Shown piece after piece: positions 24,144 to 31,725 of a stretch of 64,000 nt of DNA. Under the pieces are notes generated by a model, which made no database searches, was not told the DNA's origin, and saw nothing but the letters and a program-made list of their open reading frames with translations. Within the stretch, counting starts at the first letter, position 1. Every line of letters starts with the position of its first letter. This DNA comes from Devosia ginsengisoli. Its GTDB lineage: Bacteria > Pseudomonadota > Alphaproteobacteria > Rhizobiales > Devosiaceae. A program made the position numbers and the translations under genes. The stretch is from NCBI RefSeq assembly GCF_007859655.1, contig NZ_CP042304.1, forward strand, positions 1,426,001 through 1,490,000, in the 5' to 3' direction.

Positions 24144-24824
24144 CTATGCTGCCTCCTCAATTGCGGGGTCTGCTTCGGTGCAGATTCGGCGACGGAGGGC
24201 GGTGCAGATGCCCTTGGTGATCTCGCGGCCGGTGCAATTCCATCGCAGCGCCGAGACCATTTCGCCCATGTTGGTGCGGCGGCTGGCGGCAACTCCAAGC
24301 GAGCCACAGAGCCATGCCAGTTCATCGCGCCAGAGCAAATCGATCGCTCCGGCTGGCAGCGGTGCGTCAAATTTGGCCGTGGCCAATTGCCATGGTGCCA
24401 AGTGGCACCAGCCATCCTCGTGCATGTTCCGCTTGATCTCCGGGAAGACCCAGACCGAGTCCGGGCGACAGTCGAGATCGGGGGTGCTGCGGAGATAGAA
24501 CAGACCGTCGCGCTTATAGTGAGCGGCGCCGCGGTTAGTCGGCTTCTCCACCAAGAACTTCTCGTGCAGAGCCGCGATGACCTGGTGCGCGCAGCCGCGC
24601 ATGGCGCCGACCTGTGCCGGGAGCCGGTCCAGCTTGTCCTTCGATGACTTCACCTCAACTGCGATAATCTCGGTCGGGCTGACGGCAAGGACATCAATAC
24701 GGTTTGGCCCATAGGTGCTGACATTAATTTCGTGGATAATCCGGGCATCGGGACGGCGTTCGCGCAGACGCGCCACCACCGCCTCCCTGATCTCGCCTTC
24801 GGCGCTGCTGCGATAAGCAGGCAT
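24144..24824 (-). CDS. PD-(D/E)XK nuclease-like protein (MmcB-like)
   Basis: 226 aa. The N-terminal 110 residues show a PD-(D/E)XK pattern: GPNRIDVLAVSPTEIIAVEVKS with the Asp near 44 and the ExK near 57-59, after an N-terminal helix with E10. C-terminal half is helical with LLWRDELAWLCGSLGV. It could act in phage DNA repair or recombination. No partner identifies its substrate. Confidence 0.72.
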   Translation of the reverse strand: MPAYRSSAEGEIREAVVARLRERRPDARIIHEINVSTYGPNRIDVLAVSPTEIIAVEVKSSKDKLDRLPAQVGAMRGCAHQVIAALHEKFLVEKPTNRGAAHYKRDGLFYLRSTPDLDCRPDSVWVFPEIKRNMHEDGWCHLAPWQLATAKFDAPLPAGAIDLLWRDELAWLCGSLGVAASRRTNMGEMVSALRWNCTGREITKGICTALRRRICTEADPAIEEAA

Positions 24825-24922
24825 TACAAATCGTTCCTGAAATAGACGCAGGCCGCCGTGTAGAGGACCAGCAGGGCCAGCAGGATTGAGATGATGAGGG
24901 GGATATTCCCGGCGAACGGCAT
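24824..24922 (-). CDS. Tiny single-span membrane protein, 32 aa
   Basis: MPFAGNIPLIISILLALLVL then YTAACVYFRNDL: one clear transmembrane helix (8-27) with a short polar tail. The stop TAA shares bases with the ATG of the next gene (TAATG), and its start is 2 bases after the previous stop. Function unknown. Confidence 0.6.
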   Translation of the reverse strand: MPFAGNIPLIISILLALLVLYTAACVYFRNDL

Positions 24923-24924
24923 GG

Positions 24925-25245
24925 CTATTCGGCCGCCATGGCGACTATGTTGGAGGTCTTGCGAGCCTCGGTCAGGGCCATCAGCGCCGCATCGGCCGCG
25001 GTGATGATGTTGACCTGGCGATTAAGCTGGTCATCAAGCGAGGCGATGCTGACATCGAAACCCGCATGAAGCCGAGCGAGGTCGCGTTCAAACTGGCCGA
25101 CTAGGGCGGCCTTGCGTGAGGCAAGCACCTGCTCCTCGACGATCGCGGCATCCCTCTGGGCATTGATGGCGTTACCGAAGGATTCGTCAGCGGGAATGGC
25201 CGGGGCGGCAACTTCGACGGGTTGAGCAGACTTACGACTGGTCAT
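24925..25245 (-). CDS. Coiled-coil phage protein, 106 aa
   Basis: MTSRKSAQPVEVAAPAIPAD followed by a long predicted helix (FGNAINAQRDAAIVEEQVLA to LMALTEARKTSNIVAMA). No enzymatic motif. Position in the early operon and typical soluble coiled coil suggest an accessory replication or recombination role, without proof. Confidence 0.7.
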   Translation of the reverse strand: MTSRKSAQPVEVAAPAIPADESFGNAINAQRDAAIVEEQVLASRKAALVGQFERDLARLHAGFDVSIASLDDQLNRQVNIITAADAALMALTEARKTSNIVAMAAE

Positions 25246-25265
25246 GGTCTTCTCCCTTGGTTTGG

Positions 25266-25709
25266 TTAGATGCCCCAGCCATGGGACTGGTCGGCGCTGT
25301 CGTCGGCATCGGTGAAGCCAGTTCCGGACATACCCAGTCCGCGAATGCGTTCGCTCGCCTCAAACTGGACGTCGCCAGCTTCGCTCGCCTCGGCAAAGGC
25401 AATAATCGCAGCAAGGCGCTCCTGACGAGCTTCGAGATATTGCCTTTCACGGCGGGCCTCCTCGACAGCCACTGCCGTCAGGTCTTGGATTTCGTAGTGG
25501 TCGACGCGGCGGGCTTCCTTGAACCAGAGGGCGCGCACACGCCGCTCCGTCCATTGGCGGGGCCGGTCACGACGGACATGGGCGGGCAACGACCGCTCCC
25601 GGCGCTTGAGCGCTTCGAAAGCGTCACCGATTGCGCCAGCAACCCTTCGAGTGGCGCTGACCGGATAGGCTTCCTGGATGAATTCAGAGGCAAACTGGAC
25701 GTCAGTCAT
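25266..25709 (-). CDS. Hypothetical early phage protein, 147 aa
   Basis: Start MTDVQFASEFIQEAYPVSAT at 25709. Highly charged and helical (FEALKRRERSLPAHVRRDRP; HYEIQDLTAVAVEEARRERQ), with a WTERRVRALWFKEARRV segment that could bind DNA. The frame is open further upstream, so a longer start at 25850 is possible. Family not recognised. Confidence 0.7.
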   Translation of the reverse strand: MTDVQFASEFIQEAYPVSATRRVAGAIGDAFEALKRRERSLPAHVRRDRPRQWTERRVRALWFKEARRVDHYEIQDLTAVAVEEARRERQYLEARQERLAAIIAFAEASEAGDVQFEASERIRGLGMSGTGFTDADDSADQSHGWGI

Positions 25710-26222
25710 GGCGCCCCGATCCTTGGATGAAAATTCCACGACGCTGGAGTGAGTTTCCAAGTCCTTGGCCTCGCTTGCTGGCATTTGTTGAACCAGCACG
25801 TGAACAGCGTTTGGAAAGGCGATGATGATGAAGCGCAGCGGCACACGCATGTACGAGCGGCTGATGCGCCAGGCGATTGCGAACGGCAGGGCGGGAACCC
25901 GAGCCGGACGCGGAAAGACGAACGCGAGCAGCCCTAAGGCGCTCAGCGTGATGGAATGGGCGAATGCCCTGATCGACCGGGAGGAGGAGATCGAAGCAGG
26001 TCACTCGCCCGCCGGCGGGGAGGAGGAGCGCCGGATGAGAATTCCTGTAGCCGGAGGCACAAAGCCCCCGGCCGTTGGTGGGAGCGTCAACACCCACGAA
26101 CCCAGCCCGGCACATGGCCGGCCAGTCCTGCGGCTTGTCAGCAGCAGGCAGCGAGGCGCGCAACACGGAACCAGCACGCCTCCGTGTCTGGTGCTGATCG
26201 TGGGCGGGAAGGCTTAGGGTCA
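25710..26222. other. Ambiguous stretch with two opposing candidate frames
   Basis: On the minus strand a frame begins at ATG 26223 overlapping the upstream stop (TGATG) and ends just after the ATG of the next gene (25702), as a real operon member would; it reads MTLSLPAHDQHQTRRRAG and later turns Arg/His-rich. On the plus strand 25822-26217 reads MMMKRSGTRMYERLMRQAIA with third-position GC closer to the neighbours and an ANALIDREEEIEAG helix. I cannot decide; a frameshift in the minus gene would explain both. Confidence 0.35.
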
Positions 26223-26309
26223 TCACAGCGGCCCCGTAGATAGCCAGGCAGTGGCAACGGCCACGGCGGCGAGGAGCAGGATGAAATCGGAAGGGCGCAG
26301 GGTAATCAT
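26223..26309 (-). CDS. Tiny single-span membrane protein, 28 aa
   Basis: MITLRPSDFILLLAAVAVAT then AWLSTGPL. One hydrophobic helix (9-24). ATG overlaps the stop of the 45-aa gene (ATGA), and its stop overlaps a further ATG (TGATG). Very short, but the coupled overlaps are consistent with a real gene. Confidence 0.55.
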   Translation of the reverse strand: MITLRPSDFILLLAAVAVATAWLSTGPL

Positions 26310-26443
26310 GCCGACCACCCGAATACGAACCGGCCAACCAGCAGCACGGGCGCCCATGCCGCTAGTGCAGCCGCAAGGATCATCGTGCCCCGACCGACCT
26401 GGTCGGGTGTCAGGCCAGCATGACTGCGGACGGAGCGGTTCAT
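26306..26443 (-). CDS. Tiny single-span membrane protein, 45 aa
   Basis: MNRSVRSHAGLTPDQVGRGT then MILAAALAAWAPVLLVGRFV and FGWSA. One transmembrane helix near 21-40 after a polar N-terminus. Start overlaps the stop of the GapR-ParB fusion (ATGA) and its own stop overlaps the next ATG. Function unknown. Confidence 0.6.
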   Translation of the reverse strand: MNRSVRSHAGLTPDQVGRGTMILAAALAAWAPVLLVGRFVFGWSA

Positions 26444-27714
26444 GCCACCAACTCCATTCCGAGTTCGAAGGCGGCGTAGATTTCGGATTTACGCTTGGGC
26501 TGGAGCTTGGCGAGACGCTGGGCAACGAGACGGCGCTGCGCATCGTTCATGATGCGGCCGGCGAGATTCCAGCGGATGCAATCCATCAGCGGATCGGCTC
26601 CGTCATACTGGACGACGGGATATTCGATCCCCTGCCCGTCAATGCCGACCATGCTGCGGGCCTTGGTATAGCGAGCCCAGCCGTCGAGGATTTCACAGCC
26701 GATCTTGACGATGGGTTCCGCCGCAGCATTCGCCAGGTCATCCTCGATGACCGCGATATCCTGGCCGAGGTCGCCGAAGGCATAGCTGTAGTCGTGACGT
26801 TTCACGCCTTCGGGTGGGCAGTTCTCCCAGGTGACGACGCCGGGCTCGGCGTAGAGCGCAGCCGGCGCGGCAGAGCCCGAAGGCTCCACCGGCTTATCCG
26901 TCTCTTCTTTAGGGGCATCGCTCGAACGATCGTCGGTCGAATTGGTTGCCGTCTCTCCGGCTGTCTCGTCCATATCCTCAGACGTTGCAGCTGGTGCCCG
27001 GTCGCCAGCAACCCTACTCGCCACTTCGGCTTGCTCTGGTGCATCGGCCGCCGCCGATACCTCGGACATCGCAGACCCAGAGTTCGCGTCATCAGCAGCT
27101 TTCGCCACGGGATTAATTGCGACCTGACCGGCAGGGGCTGGGTCAGCCAGGTCGCTGCCAGCCGGTTGAGGCGGCGGGGGTATGGATTTCTTGAGGTTGG
27201 CCGGTTCGACAATGGCCATGGCCGGATCGGCGCGGAGGGCGGCAACGCGGTCGCCGGCCTTTACCTGCTCGATGGCGCCCATAATGATCTTGCGACCAGC
27301 TTCGGTCTTGCTGCCTTCGATGATGGTCAGAAGCAACGCTGGGTCGATATGGTCAGCGACCTTTTCGGCCCAGGCGTCGAGGGCCGGTTCGCTGTCGGTG
27401 GAAGCATCCTCACGCGTATGCGCCTGCGCGGGCTCACGCGTATGCGTACGCGAGGGTCGAGCAGCAGCGCCGAGATAGGCATCGAGGTAGAGGTCGAAAA
27501 TCGCCTCGCCCTCGGACATTTTGTCGGCGTCCTTGTCCCTCTTGCGGAGGTAGGTGACGACGTTGCCGAGCTGGGTCTTGTCGAAACCATTTGCCTTGGC
27601 TTCCGCATAGATTTCACGGATGTCAGCGGCAACGGCATCAGCCTCGTCCTTCATGCGAAGGATGCGATCGACGTAGGCCTTGATCTGGTCTTGAGCGACG
27701 TTGCTCTCGGACAT
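26440..27714 (-). CDS. GapR (DUF2312)-ParB-like fusion protein
   Basis: 424 aa in three parts. Residues 1-70 match GapR/DUF2312 (QIKAYVDRILRMKDEADAVA; AEAKANGFDKTQLGNVVTYL), a domain that binds overtwisted DNA in alphaproteobacteria. Residues about 85-285 are acidic, Pro/Ala-rich and probably disordered. Residues about 310-424 resemble a ParB/Srx-like fold: KIGCEILDGWARYTKARSMV, IEYPVVQYDGADPLMDCIRW, then NDAQRRLVAQRLAKLQPKRK. The fusion sits at the head of the replication operon. A role in marking or organising phage DNA during replication is inferred. Confidence 0.8.
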   Translation of the reverse strand: MSESNVAQDQIKAYVDRILRMKDEADAVAADIREIYAEAKANGFDKTQLGNVVTYLRKRDKDADKMSEGEAIFDLYLDAYLGAAARPSRTHTREPAQAHTREDASTDSEPALDAWAEKVADHIDPALLLTIIEGSKTEAGRKIIMGAIEQVKAGDRVAALRADPAMAIVEPANLKKSIPPPPQPAGSDLADPAPAGQVAINPVAKAADDANSGSAMSEVSAAADAPEQAEVASRVAGDRAPAATSEDMDETAGETATNSTDDRSSDAPKEETDKPVEPSGSAAPAALYAEPGVVTWENCPPEGVKRHDYSYAFGDLGQDIAVIEDDLANAAAEPIVKIGCEILDGWARYTKARSMVGIDGQGIEYPVVQYDGADPLMDCIRWNLAGRIMNDAQRRLVAQRLAKLQPKRKSEIYAAFELGMELVA

Positions 27715-27717
27715 GGG

Positions 27718-28065
27718 TCAGGCCCTCCCAACAATGGTGATGGAGCGAGCACGACCCGGCAGGCGGCGGACGAACCCGCGTTCCTGCAACTGGTCCACAA
27801 TGGCGCATACCCGGCTCTTGGCGCTCAGGCCTACGCCCTCAGCGATCTCGTCATAGGTGGGAGAGAAGCCGCTATCGGCGATGAAGGACCGAGTGAAGGT
27901 CAGCACAACAGCCTGCTGTTTGGTCAGGCCGGCGACATCCTCACCCTGTCCCAAGGCCATCAGGATGCGAGCAACGAATTCGCAGTCATCCTCGATGTGG
28001 CGGAACTGGTCCACGAGGATTTCCGCGCGTTCGGCGATCTCTGCGGGGATGGGCGAGGCGTTCAT
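27718..28065 (-). CDS. LexA-type winged-helix regulator without protease domain
   Basis: 115 aa. Residues 47-112 match the LexA DNA-binding domain (LTKQQAVVLTFTRSFIADSG; SPTYDEIAEGVGLSAKSRVC; VDQLQERGFVRRLPGRARSI). The C-terminal Ser-Lys peptidase of LexA is absent; instead a helical N-terminal 45 residues precede it. It could compete at SOS-like sites or regulate early genes. It overlaps the Cro-like gene by 4 bases. Confidence 0.85.
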   Translation of the reverse strand: MNASPIPAEIAERAEILVDQFRHIEDDCEFVARILMALGQGEDVAGLTKQQAVVLTFTRSFIADSGFSPTYDEIAEGVGLSAKSRVCAIVDQLQERGFVRRLPGRARSITIVGRA

Positions 28066-28295
28066 GCCACCTGCTCCACTTTCGGGGAGTAGAACCAGCC
28101 GATGTCCACCACGCCGCCAGAGGCTTTGATGATGCGATCCATGACCGCCTTGCTCGGCACCCTGTCCTTGGACAGATACCGATACAGGCTGGCCACCTCG
28201 ATCTTCAGCGCAGCCGCAACCGTCGGCTTGCCGCGCCCGGCTTGCTCTTCGCGCTCAACCCATTCGGGGAATGAAATCTGCTGGTTCATGGCCAT
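28062..28295 (-). CDS. Cro-like early repressor
   Basis: 77 aa from ATG 28295 (MAMNQQISFPEWVEREEQAG); MNQQ at 28289 is an alternative. A helix-turn-helix at about 20-45 (GRGKPTVAAALKIEVASLYR) and the Cro-type end (VMDRIIKASGGVVDIGWFYS). It is the first gene of the minus-strand early operon, divergent from cI, with operators between them. Confidence 0.85.
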   Translation of the reverse strand: MAMNQQISFPEWVEREEQAGRGKPTVAAALKIEVASLYRYLSKDRVPSKAVMDRIIKASGGVVDIGWFYSPKVEQVA

Positions 28296-28302
28296 GCACC
28301 AT

Positions 28303-28367
28303 ATCACCACATTGGTGATTGGCAAGCAGAATAATCACCAATCTGGTCAAAGACGCCATTTTGGTGA
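28303..28367. promoter_or_regulatory. Three operator-like palindromes between cro and cI
   Basis: Sites fit TCACCA-N3-TGGTGA: 28303-28319 (ATCACCACATTGGTGAT, perfect), 28334-28350 (ATCACCAATCTGGTCAA) and 28353-28367 (weaker left half, GCCATTTTGGTGA). Spacing between the outer sites is about two to three helix turns. They fit binding by CI and Cro on the divergent promoters, as in lambda OR. Confidence 0.82.
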
Positions 28368-28383
28368 AATGCGATAACTCGGC

Positions 28384-29169
28384 ATGGCCAAGTTTCCGAA
28401 CCATCTCCGCGACTTCCGCATCGCTGCCGGGCTCAGCCAGCCTGAATTGGCAAAGGCCGCTGATACGAACGTCCAGAACGTTTCACGCATCGAGCTTGGC
28501 GAGCGGAAGCTTACCCAGGAATGGGCCGCCATGTTCGCGCGGCACCTGGGCACCACTGCACAGCAGATGATGTTCCCAGATCCTGAAGTGCTAGCCCGCG
28601 TTCGATCGAAGAAGCCGGTTCGCCGCGAGTTGGACCGCGTTCCTCTCGACGAAGCATGGACGCCGACATCAGAAGCGGATGGCGAGGGCTACGACCGGGA
28701 CAGCTACGAGCCCAAGATCGAGGGCGCTATCCCGGAGCTAGACGCTCGCGCCGGCGGCGGCGAGGGCGCGGTCGGCGAGGTGATGGTCCTGCCGGTGGGC
28801 AATGGCACCATCTCTGCACACAAGATCCTGGACGAGTGGCGCATCCCGCCGTCCTACCTGCGCGAGGCGGTTGCCAACCCTGATCGGGCGATCGTTCTTG
28901 GCATCCAAGGTGACAGCATGATGCCGAACTACGCGCCAGGCGATCGAGTGATCATCGACCTGACCGAGCACGAGCTGCGCGCCGATGGCGTCTACCTCAT
29001 CAGCGACGGATTCAGCGAGCCACAGATAAAGCGGCTGCAGCGCGTGCTGTTCGCGGTGCCGCCGAAGTGCCGGATCATCAGCGACAACCCGAGCTATGAG
29101 GCTCAAGAGGTTGATGTTGATGGAGTGAAGATACTTGGGAAAGTAGCCGCTTACGTCGGCCGCCGATGA
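28384..29169 (+). CDS. CI-type repressor with S24 (LexA-like) peptidase domain
   Basis: 261 aa. An N-terminal helix-turn-helix (LRDFRIAAGLSQPELAKAAD; NVQNVSRIELGERKLT) and a C-terminal S24 domain with the catalytic Ser178 in GIQGDSMMPNYAPGD and Lys near 216 in PQIKRLQR. A likely self-cleavage Ala-Gly lies at ARAGGGEG (near 123/124), so DNA damage and RecA should induce the prophage. Its stop overlaps the ATG of the next gene, which places two further genes in the repressor transcript. Confidence 0.93.
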   Translation: MAKFPNHLRDFRIAAGLSQPELAKAADTNVQNVSRIELGERKLTQEWAAMFARHLGTTAQQMMFPDPEVLARVRSKKPVRRELDRVPLDEAWTPTSEADGEGYDRDSYEPKIEGAIPELDARAGGGEGAVGEVMVLPVGNGTISAHKILDEWRIPPSYLREAVANPDRAIVLGIQGDSMMPNYAPGDRVIIDLTEHELRADGVYLISDGFSEPQIKRLQRVLFAVPPKCRIISDNPSYEAQEVDVDGVKILGKVAAYVGRR

Positions 29170-29738
29170 CCATACCACAATTCACCGTGGACGGCATTCT
29201 GCCACCTTACATTGGCGACAATGCCGGCGGACCCCAAGAGGGAATGAGTCCCTATCTGGCGGAGCCACTCGACGTCGTTGACCAATTTGGCACCAGCGTA
29301 CGCCGCTGCGTGATTTTGCGAGACTGGCTACAGCATCGGGCAGAGCTTCGGGATATAGGAATTTTGTCCGGGTTTCAGTGGCTCGATGGAAGCTTCGTTG
29401 AAGACAAGGAGCCTAACGACCTAGACCTGGTGACTTTCCTTTTTCGGCCCGAGGGCTGCCAAGACGCCGAGCCTTGGAACCGCTGGGTTGGCGAGAACAT
29501 TTCTCTGCTTCTCAGGGAGCCGGTTCGAGCGCGATACAAGCTGGACTTTTTCGTGGTGGATATGAACGGCCATCCTGAGACAATCGTAGACGCGGCCCGC
29601 TATTGGCTAGGATTGTTTTCTCACAAACGGAGTACTAACCAATGGAAGGGCATGCTAAAGATAAGGTTGGATGCGGATGACGTGCCCGCTTCCGAGCTAG
29701 TTGCCGCGCGATTAGCAGCATATGAGGCGAGTCAATGA
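29166..29738 (+). CDS. Nucleotidyltransferase-like protein (DUF6932-like) in the repressor operon
   Basis: 190 aa. The N-terminus FTVDGILPPYIGDNAGG and the motif GFQWLDGSFVEDKEPNDLDL (residues 69-88) match a nucleotidyltransferase core: Gly75-Ser76, then Asp85 and Asp87, with a possible third acid at Asp127 (YKLDFFVV). This is the pattern I associate with the DUF6932 group, often found beside a second unknown gene. ATGA overlap with cI means it is translated in the lysogen. Lower GC than neighbours suggests recent gain. It may modify tRNA, a nucleotide or its partner; substrate unknown. Confidence 0.75.
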   Translation: MTIPQFTVDGILPPYIGDNAGGPQEGMSPYLAEPLDVVDQFGTSVRRCVILRDWLQHRAELRDIGILSGFQWLDGSFVEDKEPNDLDLVTFLFRPEGCQDAEPWNRWVGENISLLLREPVRARYKLDFFVVDMNGHPETIVDAARYWLGLFSHKRSTNQWKGMLKIRLDADDVPASELVAARLAAYEASQ

Positions 29739-30685
29739 GCGCCCTGTCCAAATTAGCCAAAGACGAGATGAAGGCAGAGATCAGCTCGCTGTCTAGACTT
29801 ATCGAGTCCCTTCGGCCAAGCGATCTTTTGACCCGACTGAGCCTGGAGGCCAAGCAGCAACATTTAAGCAAATCTCTAGCGGACCTCGGCGAAGCCATGG
29901 AGTCTGCGACCGCCTCTGTGGCCCTATTCTTTGGCGGCCGGCCCGTGATCGGGAGCAAGGCCATCGACAGCCGTTTCGGCACTGCAGCGGTCAACGCATT
30001 CCAGGACCTGGTGGCAAAAATTCAAACGCAGGACAATGGAGGGCTCGGCCGTCGGGGACCCGTCGCGAACTTGGCGGCGAGCTCACTTCATATCACCGAT
30101 GTTGCGAGGGGATCCTTCGGCTTCATTTTGGAAGAGATGGTGGACCAGACGACAATTATCGAAAGCCCGCTCAAAGGAGCAGTCGACGCGGCTGGCGATC
30201 TTTTGCAATCGTTCGCTCAGGACAGCGATGAGAAGTTTGAGGAAGATGTTTCGGCCTTCGATGAACGAGTTCTCATGGCCGCAGGCAACTTCCTTGGCAC
30301 CCTAAAGAGCTTCGGGGCCACAGCTCGCGTCGTCGCCAACGACGCTGAGTTCCGACTAACCGGGGAAGCCGTCGAACGGGCGGCCGCGAGGGCACGTACA
30401 ACGAAAATACTCGAGGACGAGATTTCGATGAAAGGCGCCCTGACCGGAACACTACCCGAATCCCACATGTTCGAGTTTCGGGCGGACGACGAGAACCTAC
30501 GCACCTTTCGGGGCAAAGTTGATAAAGCAATCGACGCCGAGACCTTAGCTCGCCTAAACAGGGAACTCAGCGGCTTGCCAGCAATCGGCCACTTTCTCCG
30601 GAAACGGGTTCTGAAGGAGGGCGAATTGGTTCGAACGGCTCATGTCCTGCTGAAGGTCGAACCAATTTACCCTGCGCAATTTTAG
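29735..30685 (+). CDS. Unknown partner of the nucleotidyltransferase-like gene, 316 aa
   Basis: Third gene of the repressor operon, overlapping the previous one by 4 bases (ATGA). Mostly helical at the N-terminus (KLAKDEMKAEISSLSRLIES), with ITDVARGSFGFILEEMVDQT near 125 and a charged C-terminal part (FRADDENLRTFRGKVDKAID; LVRTAHVLLKVEPIYPAQF). No membrane span, no HEPN R-x4-6-H motif and no known nuclease motif seen. It converges with a minus-strand gene at 30682. Co-expression with CI suggests a lysogen-benefit function such as defence, exclusion or toxin-antitoxin. Confidence 0.7.
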   Translation: MSALSKLAKDEMKAEISSLSRLIESLRPSDLLTRLSLEAKQQHLSKSLADLGEAMESATASVALFFGGRPVIGSKAIDSRFGTAAVNAFQDLVAKIQTQDNGGLGRRGPVANLAASSLHITDVARGSFGFILEEMVDQTTIIESPLKGAVDAAGDLLQSFAQDSDEKFEEDVSAFDERVLMAAGNFLGTLKSFGATARVVANDAEFRLTGEAVERAAARARTTKILEDEISMKGALTGTLPESHMFEFRADDENLRTFRGKVDKAIDAETLARLNRELSGLPAIGHFLRKRVLKEGELVRTAHVLLKVEPIYPAQF

Positions 30686-30981
30686 TTCACGCTAGCACCG
30701 AGCGCCTCATAGGTTTGCAGCGTCCTCACCAGGTCGGGGATGACGCTCGGGTCGAGCGGCTTGCACATATAGACCTCGTCTGCGTCTTGCCACCCTTCCC
30801 CTACCGTGCCCACTACCGGGATCACCTTGAAGTCCTCGTCCAGGTTGTGGCCGCGCCCCGCCTCAAACGAGTAGTGCGGGTATTCGGCATGCATTGCGCG
30901 AAGCAATAACTTCCATTCATCCCTGCCCGTGCCGATGAAGCGGCCGGGGAAAATGACGACAAACTGCGTTACCTCGCGCAT
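30682..30981 (-). CDS. Hypothetical phage protein, 99 aa
   Basis: Start MREVTQFVVIFPGRFIGTGR at 30981, preceded by AGGGAA about 9 bases upstream; ATG 31014 is an in-frame alternative. A small alpha-beta protein (DEWKLLLRAMHAEYPHYSFE; KPLDPSVIPDLVRTLQTYEA). It is divergent from the plus-strand early operon and converges on the 316-aa gene with a 4-base overlap. Function unknown. Confidence 0.7.
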   Translation of the reverse strand: MREVTQFVVIFPGRFIGTGRDEWKLLLRAMHAEYPHYSFEAGRGHNLDEDFKVIPVVGTVGEGWQDADEVYMCKPLDPSVIPDLVRTLQTYEALGASVN

Positions 30982-31068
30982 CCATACTGTTCCCTGTCTG
31001 TTCTCATTCCGCATTAACGACTCAGAACCCGGCAGGAGTCGAGTCGGTTTTCTGCCGTTGCGCGCATA

Positions 31069-31121
31069 ATCACCACTTTGGTCATTTCATCACTTTACAT
31101 TCACCAGATTGGTGATATCGT
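31069..31121 (+). promoter_or_regulatory. Promoter of the plus-strand early operon with two CI/Cro-type operators
   Basis: Two more copies of the immunity operator: 31069-31085 (ATCACCACTTTGGTCAT) and 31100-31116 (TTCACCAGATTGGTGAT). A candidate -35 TTTACA (31094-31099) and -10 TATCGT (31116-31121) are 16 bases apart, so the second operator fills the spacer and a bound repressor would block polymerase. This resembles lambda OL/PL in logic. Confidence 0.75.
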
Positions 31122-31166
31122 CTGCCCATCAGATCAGCGAGGCGATTGCCTCTATGGAGATGGAAA

Positions 31167-31325
31167 ATGGCGAAGCGGTACGAAGTTTACGAGAGCCTGA
31201 AGAACGCCGGCAAGTTCAACGTCTTTGACGTTTCCAAAGGGCGGTTCGTTCGCCGTGGCCTGCCGAAGGACTCCGCCGAAGTGCAGGCGGACAAGCTCAA
31301 CGCCCTGTTCCCGCTGGCCGCCTAA
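31167..31325 (+). CDS. Small phage protein, 52 aa
   Basis: ATG 31167 after GGAGATGGAAA. MAKRYEVYESLKNAGKFNVF then DVSKGRFVRRGLPKDSAEVQ: a short alpha-beta protein. It is the first gene after the repressed promoter at 31.1 kb. Function unknown; position resembles that of lambda-type early small regulators. Confidence 0.7.
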   Translation: MAKRYEVYESLKNAGKFNVFDVSKGRFVRRGLPKDSAEVQADKLNALFPLAA

Positions 31326-31381
31326 CCCCTCCCCTCCCTGGGCGGCGGGTCAGGCCAATAACCGGCCCGCCGATTTCTTCC

Positions 31382-31723
31382 ATGATCGACCATTACGAAC
31401 AGGGCGCCCAGCAGCAGCTCATAGACGAGCTTGAGGCGGTATCGCCCAGCCTGGCGACATGGGCGTTTGCTGAATTCGATGCCGGAGCAACTGCGCGGTC
31501 TATCCGCAGCATCATCTTCGCCGCCGATATGGGCGGGGTCGGTCAGGTGGTCAGTCAGGCTGGTGATCTGGTTCAGGCCGTCACCTTCGATGACTCCGGC
31601 AACATGGGCAAGGGCGGCAATGGCGGCCTTCTTTCCCGTGAAACCATCCGCAAGGCGGACACCCTTCGCCTCACCCTCAACGATATCAACAAATTGCTGC
31701 CGGCTGGCAGCAGGAAAGGCTGA
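31382..31723 (+). CDS. Hypothetical phage protein, 113 aa
   Basis: MIDHYEQGAQQQLIDELEAV with a helix-rich body (ATARSIRSIIFAADMGGVGQ) and a helical end (ETIRKADTLRLTLNDINKLL). No known motif. It follows the 52-aa gene after 56 bases and precedes the next gene by 2 bases. Confidence 0.7.
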   Translation: MIDHYEQGAQQQLIDELEAVSPSLATWAFAEFDAGATARSIRSIIFAADMGGVGQVVSQAGDLVQAVTFDDSGNMGKGGNGGLLSRETIRKADTLRLTLNDINKLLPAGSRKG

Positions 31724-31725
31724 TC

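Noticed and set aside
25702..26337. 211-aa minus-strand frame taken as a whole
   Set aside because: Its first part overlaps two well-supported tiny membrane protein genes in other frames; only the part after 26223 is worth considering.
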